Positions 1 through 8,442 of a stretch of DNA of 22,223 bases are shown here, piece by piece. How positions within the stretch are numbered: the first letter of the stretch is position 1; every line of letters begins with the position of its first letter. The position numbers and the translations under genes are program-made. Source of the DNA: Clostridia bacterium (GTDB lineage: Bacteria; Bacillota; Clostridia; Oscillospirales; CAG-272); NCBI GenBank assembly GCA_900768535.1, contig CAAGDE010000135.1:1-22223 (forward strand). Direction: 5' to 3'. Under the pieces are notes generated by a model. That model ran no database searches. It worked only from the letters and a program-made list of their open reading frames with translations, and was not told the origin of the DNA.

Positions 1-1
1 G

Positions 2-2392
2 AAGGACGCAACGTATGCAAGGACCACCACTAGCGGATGGAAGAGCTCCAATCCCGAGGTCGCAACGGTTGACGAATTCGGTTATGTAACGACACATTCT
101 CCCGGCACGGCACGCATCACCTATCGTGTGGAATGGGAAAAGGATAATTCGGTGCACGAATGCCATGTCGATATTATCGTGCCGATTTATGAATTCAAGA
201 TACAGACGCCCGACCTTGCCGACCACATCGGCGAGAAGTTTGTCGATGTTCTGCCCGTCGTCACGGCAGTGCGAAGCTACGACGGCGAATGGGTGACCGG
301 CGAGAAAGCGCAGGCGTGCCTGACGGTGGAAACGCTCAAGATTTCCTCGCAGTTCAAAGCCTATTATGAGCATGTATGGGAGAGCGTGATCGCATACAAC
401 GACGCGCCGGAGATAACCTATATGTTCAAGCCCACGGAGGGCAACACCTTCTATCTCCGCCACGTCATGTACAATTACTATCTTCCCGATATCGACGTGG
501 TCGGCTGTAACGGATTTGACAACGACCAGACCGTGTACGAGCTGAGCAAACTCGGCGCGACATATCCGGGCTCTTACGGCGTTTACGGCTACAATCCGGA
601 CACGACCAGTCACCCCTGGAGCGCGTATCTGCTCCTGACGCGGTACGCAGACTTCCTTTATGAGCCCGGCACGACCTACATCGACACGCTCGAAATCACG
701 ACAAACGAGCCGTATGCGGGCGACAACCGCGTATGGAAATTCGACGATAAACATTATCAGTACATGGACCTCAAGTTCGGCGGGCTTGAAAACATCACGG
801 CGGTTGACCTTGTCTGGAGCTACGCCTCGAAGCTGAACGAAACGATCAACGGCTCCGGCGTTCCCTATGAGGACGCATCCTCCGAGCAGCACAGCACGGG
901 CGCTCTTGAATATTCGGATTGCTTTGTTTACGGTGAGGACGGCCTCAGCCTGCTTCCTCCCACAAAGAAATACGAAAGCGGACTGTATATGCACAAGCTC
1001 GCCTTCAAAATCGGCTCCTTCGGCGAAGCCGACAGCAAATACAGGCTCGCACCCGATGTGAAGGTTTATATCAACGGTCACTATATGCCGTTTGCAACGC
1101 TCACCGACAGTTACGACCGCTCCCGCATTGACGTGGATTATTACTTCTCCGTCGGCGAGCCGGAGCCTTACGGCGGCGCGGACGACAAGCACCTGATGCT
1201 CGTCAAGCCGCAGGATTATGTACGCACAGGCAGTCCGATGCCCGATGTGTTCGATTTCCGCGTGGTATGGAAGGATAAGCTCGACGACGCCGGAAGAAAC
1301 GTCGAAACCAAGCTGTCCGTCATCGGTGTCACATGGTTCATCGACCGCAACGGCAACGGAAAATTTGACGCGGGCGAGGATGCAAATATCTTCGACGCCA
1401 AGGGCAACGCACTTCCGAATACGGTGTATTCCGGCGTTCTCGCGCTGGCTGCCGAGGATAACGCAAATGTCCGCTTCACCGAGCCCTGCCGACTCTATCT
1501 CGGCGGCGGCAGGTATGCGCTCATTGACGAAAGCAATCTCACCGTAACCTTTACGCTCGGCGCGGACTACCGCGAGCTGCACACGGGAATGATTCTTCCC
1601 ACGGGCGGCGCAACGGGCAGCTTCAGGATGTTCACCCTGCGTCCCGACGCCGCATTGAACGGTCTTTCCATCACCGACGAGCATATCGAAAAGGAGGACG
1701 GAACAATTCTTACGGCAAATCAGCCGATGACCGAGGGCAACACCTATTATTACTGCATTACCTATCAGTATGAGCCTTCCTTCTTCCTTGCTTCGGACCA
1801 TCCCGAGCTTCCCGCCAATGCCCGCGTTGTAGCGGACGGAATTGAGCTGGGCAACGATGCATGGACGCTGACCACCAAAACCGTCGGCGATAAGGTCTAC
1901 TATTCCGGCTTCCGTATCCGGATCCCCTGCTGGACGCAAGGCTCGGGACGGACCGTATCCGGTACGGTAACAACCTTCCTTGACGACACCGATGCCGTAA
2001 AGGTGACCCTCACGCGCGAGGGCGACAGCACTCCCTCTTACGCCAGGGTTGTCTACGGCAACACCGCGACATACACCTTCGACAGCGTGGCTGAGGGAAC
2101 CTACATCCTGTCGGTTTCCAAGAAAAATCATGTCACACGCTCCGAAACGGTTGTTGTCGGCGCGACAACGGTCACAAAGAACATGAAGGTTCACCCGATC
2201 GGCGACATCAACGGGGACGGCAAGGTCACCACGCTCGATTACATGAAGGTAAACGCCTATGTCAAGGGCACGGTAACCCTTACGGAATATGAAATGAAAT
2301 GTGCCGATGTCATCGGTACGGACGGCAAGGTCACCACAGCCGATGCAATGCGCATCAATGCACACGTAAAGGGTTCAAAATACCTCTGGTAA
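2..2392 (+). CDS. Dockerin-containing secreted surface protein, 5' partial
   Basis: The reading frame is open from base 2 and runs off the left edge; a GTG at 128 lies inside a conserved domain and is not the start. The first ~46 visible residues are the end of a BIG_2 bacterial Ig-like domain (W-K-S-S-N-P-E-V-A-T-V-D pattern, then G-T-A-R-I-T-Y). A long Tyr/Asp-rich middle region is unrecognised; it carries one Ca-binding-like loop (DRNGNGKFDAGED, near residue 448). Around residues 660-731 there is a carboxypeptidase-regulatory-like beta domain. Residues ~733-795 are a type I dockerin: two Ca-binding loops (GDINGDGKVTTLD and the weaker DVIGTDGKVTTAD), each followed by a helix ending VNAYVKG or INAHVKG. 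The protein is presumably exported and docks onto a cohesin; the two cohesin genes directly downstream are obvious candidates. No catalytic domain is recognisable in the visible part. Dockerin call is firm; overall role is unknown. Confidence 0.85.
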   Translation, partial: KDATYARTTTSGWKSSNPEVATVDEFGYVTTHSPGTARITYRVEWEKDNSVHECHVDIIVPIYEFKIQTPDLADHIGEKFVDVLPVVTAVRSYDGEWVTGEKAQACLTVETLKISSQFKAYYEHVWESVIAYNDAPEITYMFKPTEGNTFYLRHVMYNYYLPDIDVVGCNGFDNDQTVYELSKLGATYPGSYGVYGYNPDTTSHPWSAYLLLTRYADFLYEPGTTYIDTLEITTNEPYAGDNRVWKFDDKHYQYMDLKFGGLENITAVDLVWSYASKLNETINGSGVPYEDASSEQHSTGALEYSDCFVYGEDGLSLLPPTKKYESGLYMHKLAFKIGSFGEADSKYRLAPDVKVYINGHYMPFATLTDSYDRSRIDVDYYFSVGEPEPYGGADDKHLMLVKPQDYVRTGSPMPDVFDFRVVWKDKLDDAGRNVETKLSVIGVTWFIDRNGNGKFDAGEDANIFDAKGNALPNTVYSGVLALAAEDNANVRFTEPCRLYLGGGRYALIDESNLTVTFTLGADYRELHTGMILPTGGATGSFRMFTLRPDAALNGLSITDEHIEKEDGTILTANQPMTEGNTYYYCITYQYEPSFFLASDHPELPANARVVADGIELGNDAWTLTTKTVGDKVYYSGFRIRIPCWTQGSGRTVSGTVTTFLDDTDAVKVTLTREGDSTPSYARVVYGNTATYTFDSVAEGTYILSVSKKNHVTRSETVVVGATTVTKNMKVHPIGDINGDGKVTTLDYMKVNAYVKGTVTLTEYEMKCADVIGTDGKVTTADAMRINAHVKGSKYLW

Positions 2393-2405
2393 AATCAATC
2401 AGGAA

Positions 2406-2435
2406 CCGCCGCCCTGTATGGGAGCAGGGCGGCGG
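2406..2435 (+). promoter_or_regulatory. GC-rich intergenic hairpin without T-tract
   Basis: A perfect 11-bp stem (CCGCCGCCCTG / CAGGGCGGCGG) with an 8-nt loop sits 13 nt after the stop of the dockerin gene and 55 nt before the scaffoldin-like gene. Neither side has a T-run, so it is not a canonical intrinsic terminator. It may be a leaky terminator, an mRNA 3'-end stabiliser or a processing element that sets unequal levels of the two proteins. The structure is seen; the role is inferred. Confidence 0.5.
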
Positions 2436-2490
2436 CGAAAGAAACCGCTTCCGATGACACAAACAATGCTCTAAAAGGAGAAGATCGTCT

Positions 2491-5436
2491 ATGAATAAAA
2501 AAATCATCTCAACATTGCTGTGTTTTTTCATGATTTTTTCCATGCTTCCGGTTGCAATCCCCGTGAACGCCGCTCCGGCAGCATCAACCGCGCTGACCGT
2601 GACCGCGGACAAGGCAACGGCAGCCCCCGGTGATACAATAACCTATACCATCAGAATGGGAGCTGTTTCCGACCTCGGCTCAATCCAGATGGTGCTTGAT
2701 ATTCCTTCGGGCCTGACTTACGTTGCCGGCTCGCGCAGTCTTGCGGCAGGGCTGAAGGCGACACTCGGCTTTGACGATATTTCCTTCACGGAGAACACGG
2801 CAACCGGCAGACACATCATAAACGGCGCAGCCTCCACGACCGACTACTCCAGCGGGACAGACACCGAGATAGCAACCTTCCGGTGCACCGTTGACGCGGG
2901 CGCGACAGGTACGCTTGATGTGGGACTGAAGGAGCTGGAATTCGTTTCCTGCCAGACCTTTGAGGAAATCACCTCCCGCTTCTCGGTTGTAAAGGCAGCC
3001 GTTGCGATCAGCGGAGCCGCTCCCCCTCCCGCAACCTACACCGTCAGCTTTCATGCAAACGGCGGTACGGGAAGCATGGCAGCTGTCACAGGCGTTTTAG
3101 CAGGTGCATATACGCTTCCCGCCTGCACCGTTACGCCCCCGGACGGCAAGAGATTCGTTGGCTGGGCAACCGCACCAGACGGAACAGCCACCGCGCCGGG
3201 CGGAACAGTCACCGTATCGGGCAATATCACCCTATATGCGATCTGGGAAACCGTTCCGACCTCACATCCCGCAAAGCCCGCATTGAGCATAACAGGCACA
3301 TATACCTACAGCGGTTCGCCTCAGACCGTGACCGTGGCGGGCTTTGACAGCGCGACAATGCTCATCTCCGGCAATGCCGGAACAAACGCGGGCAAATATA
3401 CCGTCAGCGTTACCTCCAAGAGCGGGCGCTGGGCAGACGGCACAAGCACGGCAATCACCGCGGAATGGGAGATCATGCGAAAGGCAATCACGCCTTTGAT
3501 CCGCGTTAGCGGAACCTACTCCTATACGGGAACTCCCGTTGAACCGACCTTTACCGTAGAGGACGGCGGGGTGATGATCTCCTCTTCCGAATACTACAGA
3601 GCAATCACGGATAACGATGCCGTCGGAACGGGCAAAATAACCGTTTCCGATAAGGCGGGCGGCAACTACGAAATAGCGACAACCTCGCAGACCTTCCCGA
3701 TCGGCGAGCCCGCAGCGCCTCCCGCGGTTTACACGTCAACGCAGATAAAAATAACTGCCGACAAGTCCGAGGCAAAGGCGGGCGACGAAATCACGTTCAC
3801 CATCACAATGGGCCCCGTTTCCGATCTCGGATCGGTCCAGATGAAGCTGAAGCTTCCCGCAGGACTGACCGTTGTTGCAGGCTCCTGTCAGCTTGCGGCA
3901 GGGCTGAAAGAAACGCTCGGCTTTGACGATATCTCCTTTACGGAGGCTGCGGAATATCTCATCTCGGGCAGTTCGGTCACGGCGAATTACAGAAGCGACA
4001 CAGACACGGTGATAGCCACCTTCAGGGGCAAGGTCGGAAACGTCACGGGCGATCTGAAGGTAGGGCTGAAGGAGCTGGAATTCTATTCCGTTGACTTCAC
4101 GGACAATACCTCCCGCTTCAGCGTAGCTCCGGCGACGATCCCCCTTGCGGACAGCCGCACAAAGATAAGCACGGTGGCGGGAACATCCGATCTCGCAACC
4201 ATCCCCGTGTACGGCGGCGCCGTAGTCAAGCCCACGGTCAATGTATCCGCAGGTGCTCCGGCGTACTTCAGCATAAACAGTGAAAACGGGAGCTGGTTCA
4301 AAAAAACCGGCGCAGGCGATTGGAATGAATATACCGGAGCGACCTTTACAGAGGGGATATACCGCTTTGCGTGCCGGCTCCGTATAGACGGCGCGGCAGG
4401 ACTGACACACGTGCTTGACGATGCAGGCGTCACCGTTAAGGTGGACGGCGTGGCATGGAAAACAGGCGCGGTCAACGTGTATGATACCCATTCGTATGCA
4501 GAAGTGTATTCTCCCGAAATTACGGTCACCGCCCCCTCTGCAACCACACACACCGTGACCGTCACGGCGGGCGCAAACATGACCATGGCGGGAAGCGCGA
4601 CACAGCATGTGACCATCGGCAAAGCGATGACGGAGGTCATCTGCACGGCTGCTGACGGCTACTACTTCCCGACGGATTATACCGTGGCGGCAGTAAACGG
4701 AATCACGGTCACACGCATAGACTTCACGCAGATCAGGGTTTCCGGTACGCCGACAGCGGCAACGGGCATGACGCTCGCCGCTCCCACGGCAAAGACCAAG
4801 GAAGCCACCCCCGCAGCCGTATTTACGGCAACCGGAGCCGACAGCGGCAAGCTGACCGGCATCGCGGCAGGCATGAAATACCGCATCAACGGCGGCGCAT
4901 GGGTGGATATCACAACGGCAGAGGCAAATCTCACGGGACTCTCCGCCTGTACGATAGCCGTCAGGAAAAGCGGCAACGGAACAACAACCCGCGATTCGGA
5001 CGAGCAGACCATCGCCGTTACAAAAGCGGCAAAGCCCGCGCTCACACCCACACAGCTCACGCTCACGGGCGGCAAGGGCAGCATCCCGACCGCGGCGGCG
5101 CATGAATTCAGCACGGACGGCGCGACGTGGACCCCCTGCACGGGCGTGACGAAAAATCTTGACGCAGGCAAATATTACGTCAGAGCAAAGGCATCCGGAA
5201 CACAGCTTGCCTCCGATGCACAGGAGATCGATATCTTCCTCTACGGTGACGTAAACGGCGACGGAAAGGTTGATATCAATGACCTTGCAAGGCTTCGCAG
5301 ATATCTCGCCGAACCGTCGACGGCAGTCATATTCCCCGGAGCAGATGCAAACGGTGACGGAACGGTTGATCCTGACGATCTGACGCGGCTTCGCAGATAT
5401 CTTGCCGAAGAAGCGGTCGTTCTCGGAAAGGAATGA
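2491..5436 (+). CDS. Scaffoldin-like protein: two cohesins, InlB repeat, C-terminal dockerin
   Basis: The ATG is preceded by AAAAGGAG with 10-nt spacing. Residues 1-~28 are a Sec signal peptide (KK, then a hydrophobic stretch ending VNAAPA). Cohesin-like domain 1 spans ~33-172 and cohesin-like domain 2 ~415-550; the two are clear duplicates (both contain TLGFDDISFTE and VGLKELEF). Between them are an InlB/Listeria-Bacteroides repeat (~182-253, ending in Y-A-I-W) and two MBG-like beta modules (~262-404). Residues ~551-690 form an unassigned module, ~690-915 further beta-rich spacer. A type I dockerin ends the protein (~917-975), with two nearly identical halves (GDVNGDGKVDINDLARLRRYLA and ADANGDGTVDPDDLTRLRRYLA; each listed as loop plus helix). 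Cohesins plus a dockerin in one non-catalytic chain is scaffoldin architecture: it can bind dockerin partners and itself dock to another cohesin. The next gene overlaps or nearly overlaps, so the two are co-translated. The cohesins deviate from the classical family, so partner specificity is unproven. Confidence 0.85.
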   Translation: MNKKIISTLLCFFMIFSMLPVAIPVNAAPAASTALTVTADKATAAPGDTITYTIRMGAVSDLGSIQMVLDIPSGLTYVAGSRSLAAGLKATLGFDDISFTENTATGRHIINGAASTTDYSSGTDTEIATFRCTVDAGATGTLDVGLKELEFVSCQTFEEITSRFSVVKAAVAISGAAPPPATYTVSFHANGGTGSMAAVTGVLAGAYTLPACTVTPPDGKRFVGWATAPDGTATAPGGTVTVSGNITLYAIWETVPTSHPAKPALSITGTYTYSGSPQTVTVAGFDSATMLISGNAGTNAGKYTVSVTSKSGRWADGTSTAITAEWEIMRKAITPLIRVSGTYSYTGTPVEPTFTVEDGGVMISSSEYYRAITDNDAVGTGKITVSDKAGGNYEIATTSQTFPIGEPAAPPAVYTSTQIKITADKSEAKAGDEITFTITMGPVSDLGSVQMKLKLPAGLTVVAGSCQLAAGLKETLGFDDISFTEAAEYLISGSSVTANYRSDTDTVIATFRGKVGNVTGDLKVGLKELEFYSVDFTDNTSRFSVAPATIPLADSRTKISTVAGTSDLATIPVYGGAVVKPTVNVSAGAPAYFSINSENGSWFKKTGAGDWNEYTGATFTEGIYRFACRLRIDGAAGLTHVLDDAGVTVKVDGVAWKTGAVNVYDTHSYAEVYSPEITVTAPSATTHTVTVTAGANMTMAGSATQHVTIGKAMTEVICTAADGYYFPTDYTVAAVNGITVTRIDFTQIRVSGTPTAATGMTLAAPTAKTKEATPAAVFTATGADSGKLTGIAAGMKYRINGGAWVDITTAEANLTGLSACTIAVRKSGNGTTTRDSDEQTIAVTKAAKPALTPTQLTLTGGKGSIPTAAAHEFSTDGATWTPCTGVTKNLDAGKYYVRAKASGTQLASDAQEIDIFLYGDVNGDGKVDINDLARLRRYLAEPSTAVIFPGADANGDGTVDPDDLTRLRRYLAEEAVVLGKE

Positions 5437-5444
5437 GGCGAAAT

Positions 5445-6242
5445 ATGAAAAAAATACTGACAGTTATCATCGTTATCGCCATGGCACTGTCATTGGGCGT
5501 ATCCGCTTTTGCCGCAGCTCCCGCGACGGTGGCGGTCAATTCACCGAAAGCGGCGGTCAGCCCCGGAAGCACCGTGGATGTAGCGGTTACCATAGCAGGC
5601 AACCCCGGAACGGATGTCATGAAGCTGAAATTCTCATATGATGCCACGGCACTCACGCTCAGGGATATCGAGCCCGGAAGCGTAATGACAGGCACATTCA
5701 CCAAAAACCCCGAAAAGGCAGTTGCTCTTCTTGAAGCCGACGGCACGGCAAACGCAACCGGAAACGGCACGCTCGTCACGCTGAAATTTGAGGTCAAAAG
5801 CACAGCAGCCGCAGGAAACTACACAGTCGGCTTTCTCACCGCCGAAGCGGTCAACCGCAATGAGGAAAGCGTCAGTCTGACCACGCAGTCGGGCACGGTC
5901 TCCGTGACAGCTCCCATCACGGCATATACCGTCAGCTTCAATGCAAACGGAGGCACGGGAGCAATGGAGGCAGTCACAGGTGTTTCCGCCGGCGCATATA
6001 CGCTCCCCGAAAACGGCTTCACGGCGCCCTCCGGCAAGCGGTTCAAGGGATGGTCAACCGAGGCAACGGGCGAGGTAATCGAAGGTACAACCTATCCGGT
6101 TACAGGCAATGTTACGTTGTATGCGGTCTGGGAGGATCAGCCTCGTTCGTATGCCTTCATCTGGATCATCCTCGGAGTCGTTGTGCTCGGAGCGGGTGCA
6201 ACCGCAGCTGTATTATTCATCCGCAAGAGAAAAACAGCATAA
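5445..6242 (+). CDS. Membrane-anchored single-cohesin protein
   Basis: Two starts are possible: ATG at 5433, overlapping the previous stop in an ATGA, or ATG at 5445. I chose 5445 because GAGG lies 6 nt upstream and the product begins MKKILTV, a typical signal peptide cleaved after AFA (~residue 24). Residues ~27-156 form a classical cohesin (beta strands including LKFSYDATALTLRDIEPGSV and a closing SGTVSVT strand). Residues ~160-229 are an InlB/Listeria-Bacteroides repeat closely resembling the one in the upstream protein. A single transmembrane helix (~237-260) followed by RKRKTA ends the chain; there is no LPXTG motif, so anchoring is by the membrane helix. The layout resembles an anchoring scaffoldin, which would tether a dockerin protein, plausibly the upstream scaffoldin, to the cell surface. 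The domain calls are direct; the pairing is inference. Confidence 0.85.
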   Translation: MKKILTVIIVIAMALSLGVSAFAAAPATVAVNSPKAAVSPGSTVDVAVTIAGNPGTDVMKLKFSYDATALTLRDIEPGSVMTGTFTKNPEKAVALLEADGTANATGNGTLVTLKFEVKSTAAAGNYTVGFLTAEAVNRNEESVSLTTQSGTVSVTAPITAYTVSFNANGGTGAMEAVTGVSAGAYTLPENGFTAPSGKRFKGWSTEATGEVIEGTTYPVTGNVTLYAVWEDQPRSYAFIWIILGVVVLGAGATAAVLFIRKRKTA

Positions 6243-6285
6243 CGCCCCATCGGAATTGTGCAGCGGTGCCTTTATAAACCGATGT

Positions 6286-6317
6286 TGCCCGAGAGCGAAA
6301 AGCTCTCGGGCATTTTT
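6286..6317 (+). terminator. Intrinsic terminator of the cohesin/dockerin gene group
   Basis: A perfect 11-bp stem (TGCCCGAGAGC / GCTCTCGGGCA) with a GAAAA loop is followed directly by TTTTT. It lies 44 nt after the stop of the anchored cohesin gene and separates it from the convergent dehydratase gene. Confidence 0.9.
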
Positions 6318-6380
6318 ATCATCGTACCGTATGAGTGAAGCTGCCGCCCGCAACGGCTCTGCGGCGCCATCTGCCCGGGT

Positions 6381-8375
6381 TCACACCGAAACGGCAACCT
6401 TCATTTCTTTTGCTCTTTCCGCCCTGGCGTTCACCTCTTCCGGGCGGTGGAAGGTCGGGACGGCATAATGGAGGGCTTCCTTGGCTCCGGCTTCGTCCCC
6501 GGCAAGGTACGCCGCCCGCAGAACCGCCAGCTTTTCGTCCAGCTCCGCTTTTCCGATCGGCTCGTCCCGCTCAATAAAGATCAGGCTGTTTTCGGTCTTG
6601 TCCAGCTCCTCGGTTTTGACCAGCAGCTCCTCATACAGCTTCTCTCCCGGACGCAGACCGGTTTCGATGATGTCAATGTCCCGATACGGCTCATATCCGC
6701 TCAGGCGCACCATATTCTCCGCAAGATCCAGAATCTTCACCGGCTTGCCCATATCCAGCACGAACAGCTCGCCGTTCTTCGCCATCGCACCGGACTGGAG
6801 CACCAGCTGGCTCGCCTCCGGAATGGTCATAAAGTAGCGGATGATCCGCTTGTCCGTCACGGTGATCGGTCCGCCGCTCATGATCTGACGCTTGAACAGC
6901 GGGATCACCGAGCCGGCGCTGCCGAGAACGTTCCCGAAGCGGGTGGCACTGAACGTTGTGTAGCCGGAGGTTTTGCTGTGGCTCTGTACGATCATCTCGC
7001 ACATCCGCTTGGTCGCGCCCATGACATTGGTCGGATTGACCGCCTTATCGGTAGACACCATCATAAAACGCTGTGCCCGGTACTTTTCCGCCGTCTCCAC
7101 GACATTGAGCGTGCCGAACACATTGTTTTCTATCGCCTCACAGCCGTTATGCTCCATCAGCGGCACGTGTTTATGCGCCGCCGCATGAATCACAATCTGC
7201 GGACGGTACCGCTCAAACACGCGCTCCAGCGCCGGACGGTTGCACACCGAAAGAATCTCAACGCAGACATCAAGATCATTTTTATATGCGATCTTCAACT
7301 CCTGCTGAACGTCATATACACCGTTCTCGTAAACGTCCAGGAGCACAAGCCTTCTCGGGGACATCTTTGCCACCTGCCGGCAAAGCTCACTGCCGATGCT
7401 TCCGCCTCCGCCGGTGATCAGGACCACCTTATCCCGATAGTATCCCCCGGTCTTTTCGTCCGTCACCACAATCGGCTTGCGGAACAGCAGCTCCTCAACG
7501 TCAAACTCCCGCAGATACCGTTTCGTTTCTCCCGCCTGCTGCATGGTCGGGTAATCGTATACCTTGATCTTGCAGCCCAGGGCTTTGTACTTTTCATACA
7601 ACGCCTTTTTTTCCTCCGCGCTCAGCTGCGGCAAGGCAAATACAATTTCCTGAATCCCATAGTGCTCCAGGGCATCATCCGTCACGTCCGATTCCGCGAT
7701 GACCGGGAGCGACTGAACCTGCCGCCCGACCTTGGAGGGATCCGTATCGATAAAGCACTTCGGAACATAAGCTGCGGTCACATTGCCCAGCAGATCCTCC
7801 GCAAGAGCCGCACCGACCGTGCCGGCGCCGACGATGGCAACCCGAATCCGGTTTGTCCGGTCGCACCCGTTCAGTTCCACGCGCTTTCCCGCGGCAAGCC
7901 GGATCAACGCATTCAAAACCCGCCCCAAAACGGTATTCCGGTTGCAGCATTTATACGCGTAGCGATAAACCATACGGATGCTCAGGGAGCAAAGCAGGGA
8001 CAGGCAGCTGATGCACAGCGCTCTGACAAAGGAGATGTGCCCGACCGGAAGGAAGTACTCGGCAATGCAATACAGAACAAACGCACAGCCGTCCGAAACA
8101 AGCAGTCTGATGTAGCTTTGAATCCCTCCGTAACGCCAGACCTGCCGGTAGATCTTCCACACAAACCGCATGAAAAAGATACACACCATAGCCGTCGCAC
8201 TTTGCACCAAAACATCCACCGGTCCCAGGTGTTCCGTGCCTTTATAAAATACAAGGAGCAGCAGATCCACGACAATACACAATACCCCGTCATAGATCGC
8301 AAGCAGCCAGCTGTTGTCGAGATGCGGTTTTCGCACCGTCTGCGCAGGATTATCCCCGTTCCGACTGTTTTTCAT
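6381..8375 (-). CDS. Membrane NDP-sugar 4,6-dehydratase/epimerase, polysaccharide biosynthesis (WbpM/PglF/CapD type)
   Basis: At 664 residues this has the usual length of the long membrane-bound dehydratase family. Residues ~25-140 hold four hydrophobic helices; ~176-295 are a CoA-binding/Rossmann-like domain (VAIVGAGTVGAALAE); ~313-600 form the extended SDR catalytic domain with the NAD(P) motif TGGGGSIGSE (321-330) and STDKAVNPTNVMGATKR (441-457). In this family the usual SDR tyrosine is replaced by methionine; the residues here (T442, M452, K456) have the expected spacing. Such enzymes convert UDP-GlcNAc or a related nucleotide sugar to the 4-keto-6-deoxy intermediate on the cytoplasmic face of the membrane, the first step to bacillosamine-, QuiNAc- or FucNAc-type sugars. 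The ATG has GGAAAGG about 6 nt upstream. It follows the nucleotidyltransferase-like gene by 67 nt in the same direction and probably shares its promoter. The exact substrate cannot be read from sequence. Confidence 0.92.
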   Translation of the reverse strand: MKNSRNGDNPAQTVRKPHLDNSWLLAIYDGVLCIVVDLLLLVFYKGTEHLGPVDVLVQSATAMVCIFFMRFVWKIYRQVWRYGGIQSYIRLLVSDGCAFVLYCIAEYFLPVGHISFVRALCISCLSLLCSLSIRMVYRYAYKCCNRNTVLGRVLNALIRLAAGKRVELNGCDRTNRIRVAIVGAGTVGAALAEDLLGNVTAAYVPKCFIDTDPSKVGRQVQSLPVIAESDVTDDALEHYGIQEIVFALPQLSAEEKKALYEKYKALGCKIKVYDYPTMQQAGETKRYLREFDVEELLFRKPIVVTDEKTGGYYRDKVVLITGGGGSIGSELCRQVAKMSPRRLVLLDVYENGVYDVQQELKIAYKNDLDVCVEILSVCNRPALERVFERYRPQIVIHAAAHKHVPLMEHNGCEAIENNVFGTLNVVETAEKYRAQRFMMVSTDKAVNPTNVMGATKRMCEMIVQSHSKTSGYTTFSATRFGNVLGSAGSVIPLFKRQIMSGGPITVTDKRIIRYFMTIPEASQLVLQSGAMAKNGELFVLDMGKPVKILDLAENMVRLSGYEPYRDIDIIETGLRPGEKLYEELLVKTEELDKTENSLIFIERDEPIGKAELDEKLAVLRAAYLAGDEAGAKEALHYAVPTFHRPEEVNARAERAKEMKVAVSV

Positions 8376-8442
8376 GATTCGCCTTTCCGCATCTCACGGA
8401 TGCTTTGCGTTCGATGTCATCTGCAGAGTCTGACGCCGCAGT

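Noticed and set aside
3736..5103. 455-codon minus-strand frame opposite the scaffoldin
   Set aside because: Cys/Arg/His-rich composition with no domains; shadow of the cohesin protein.
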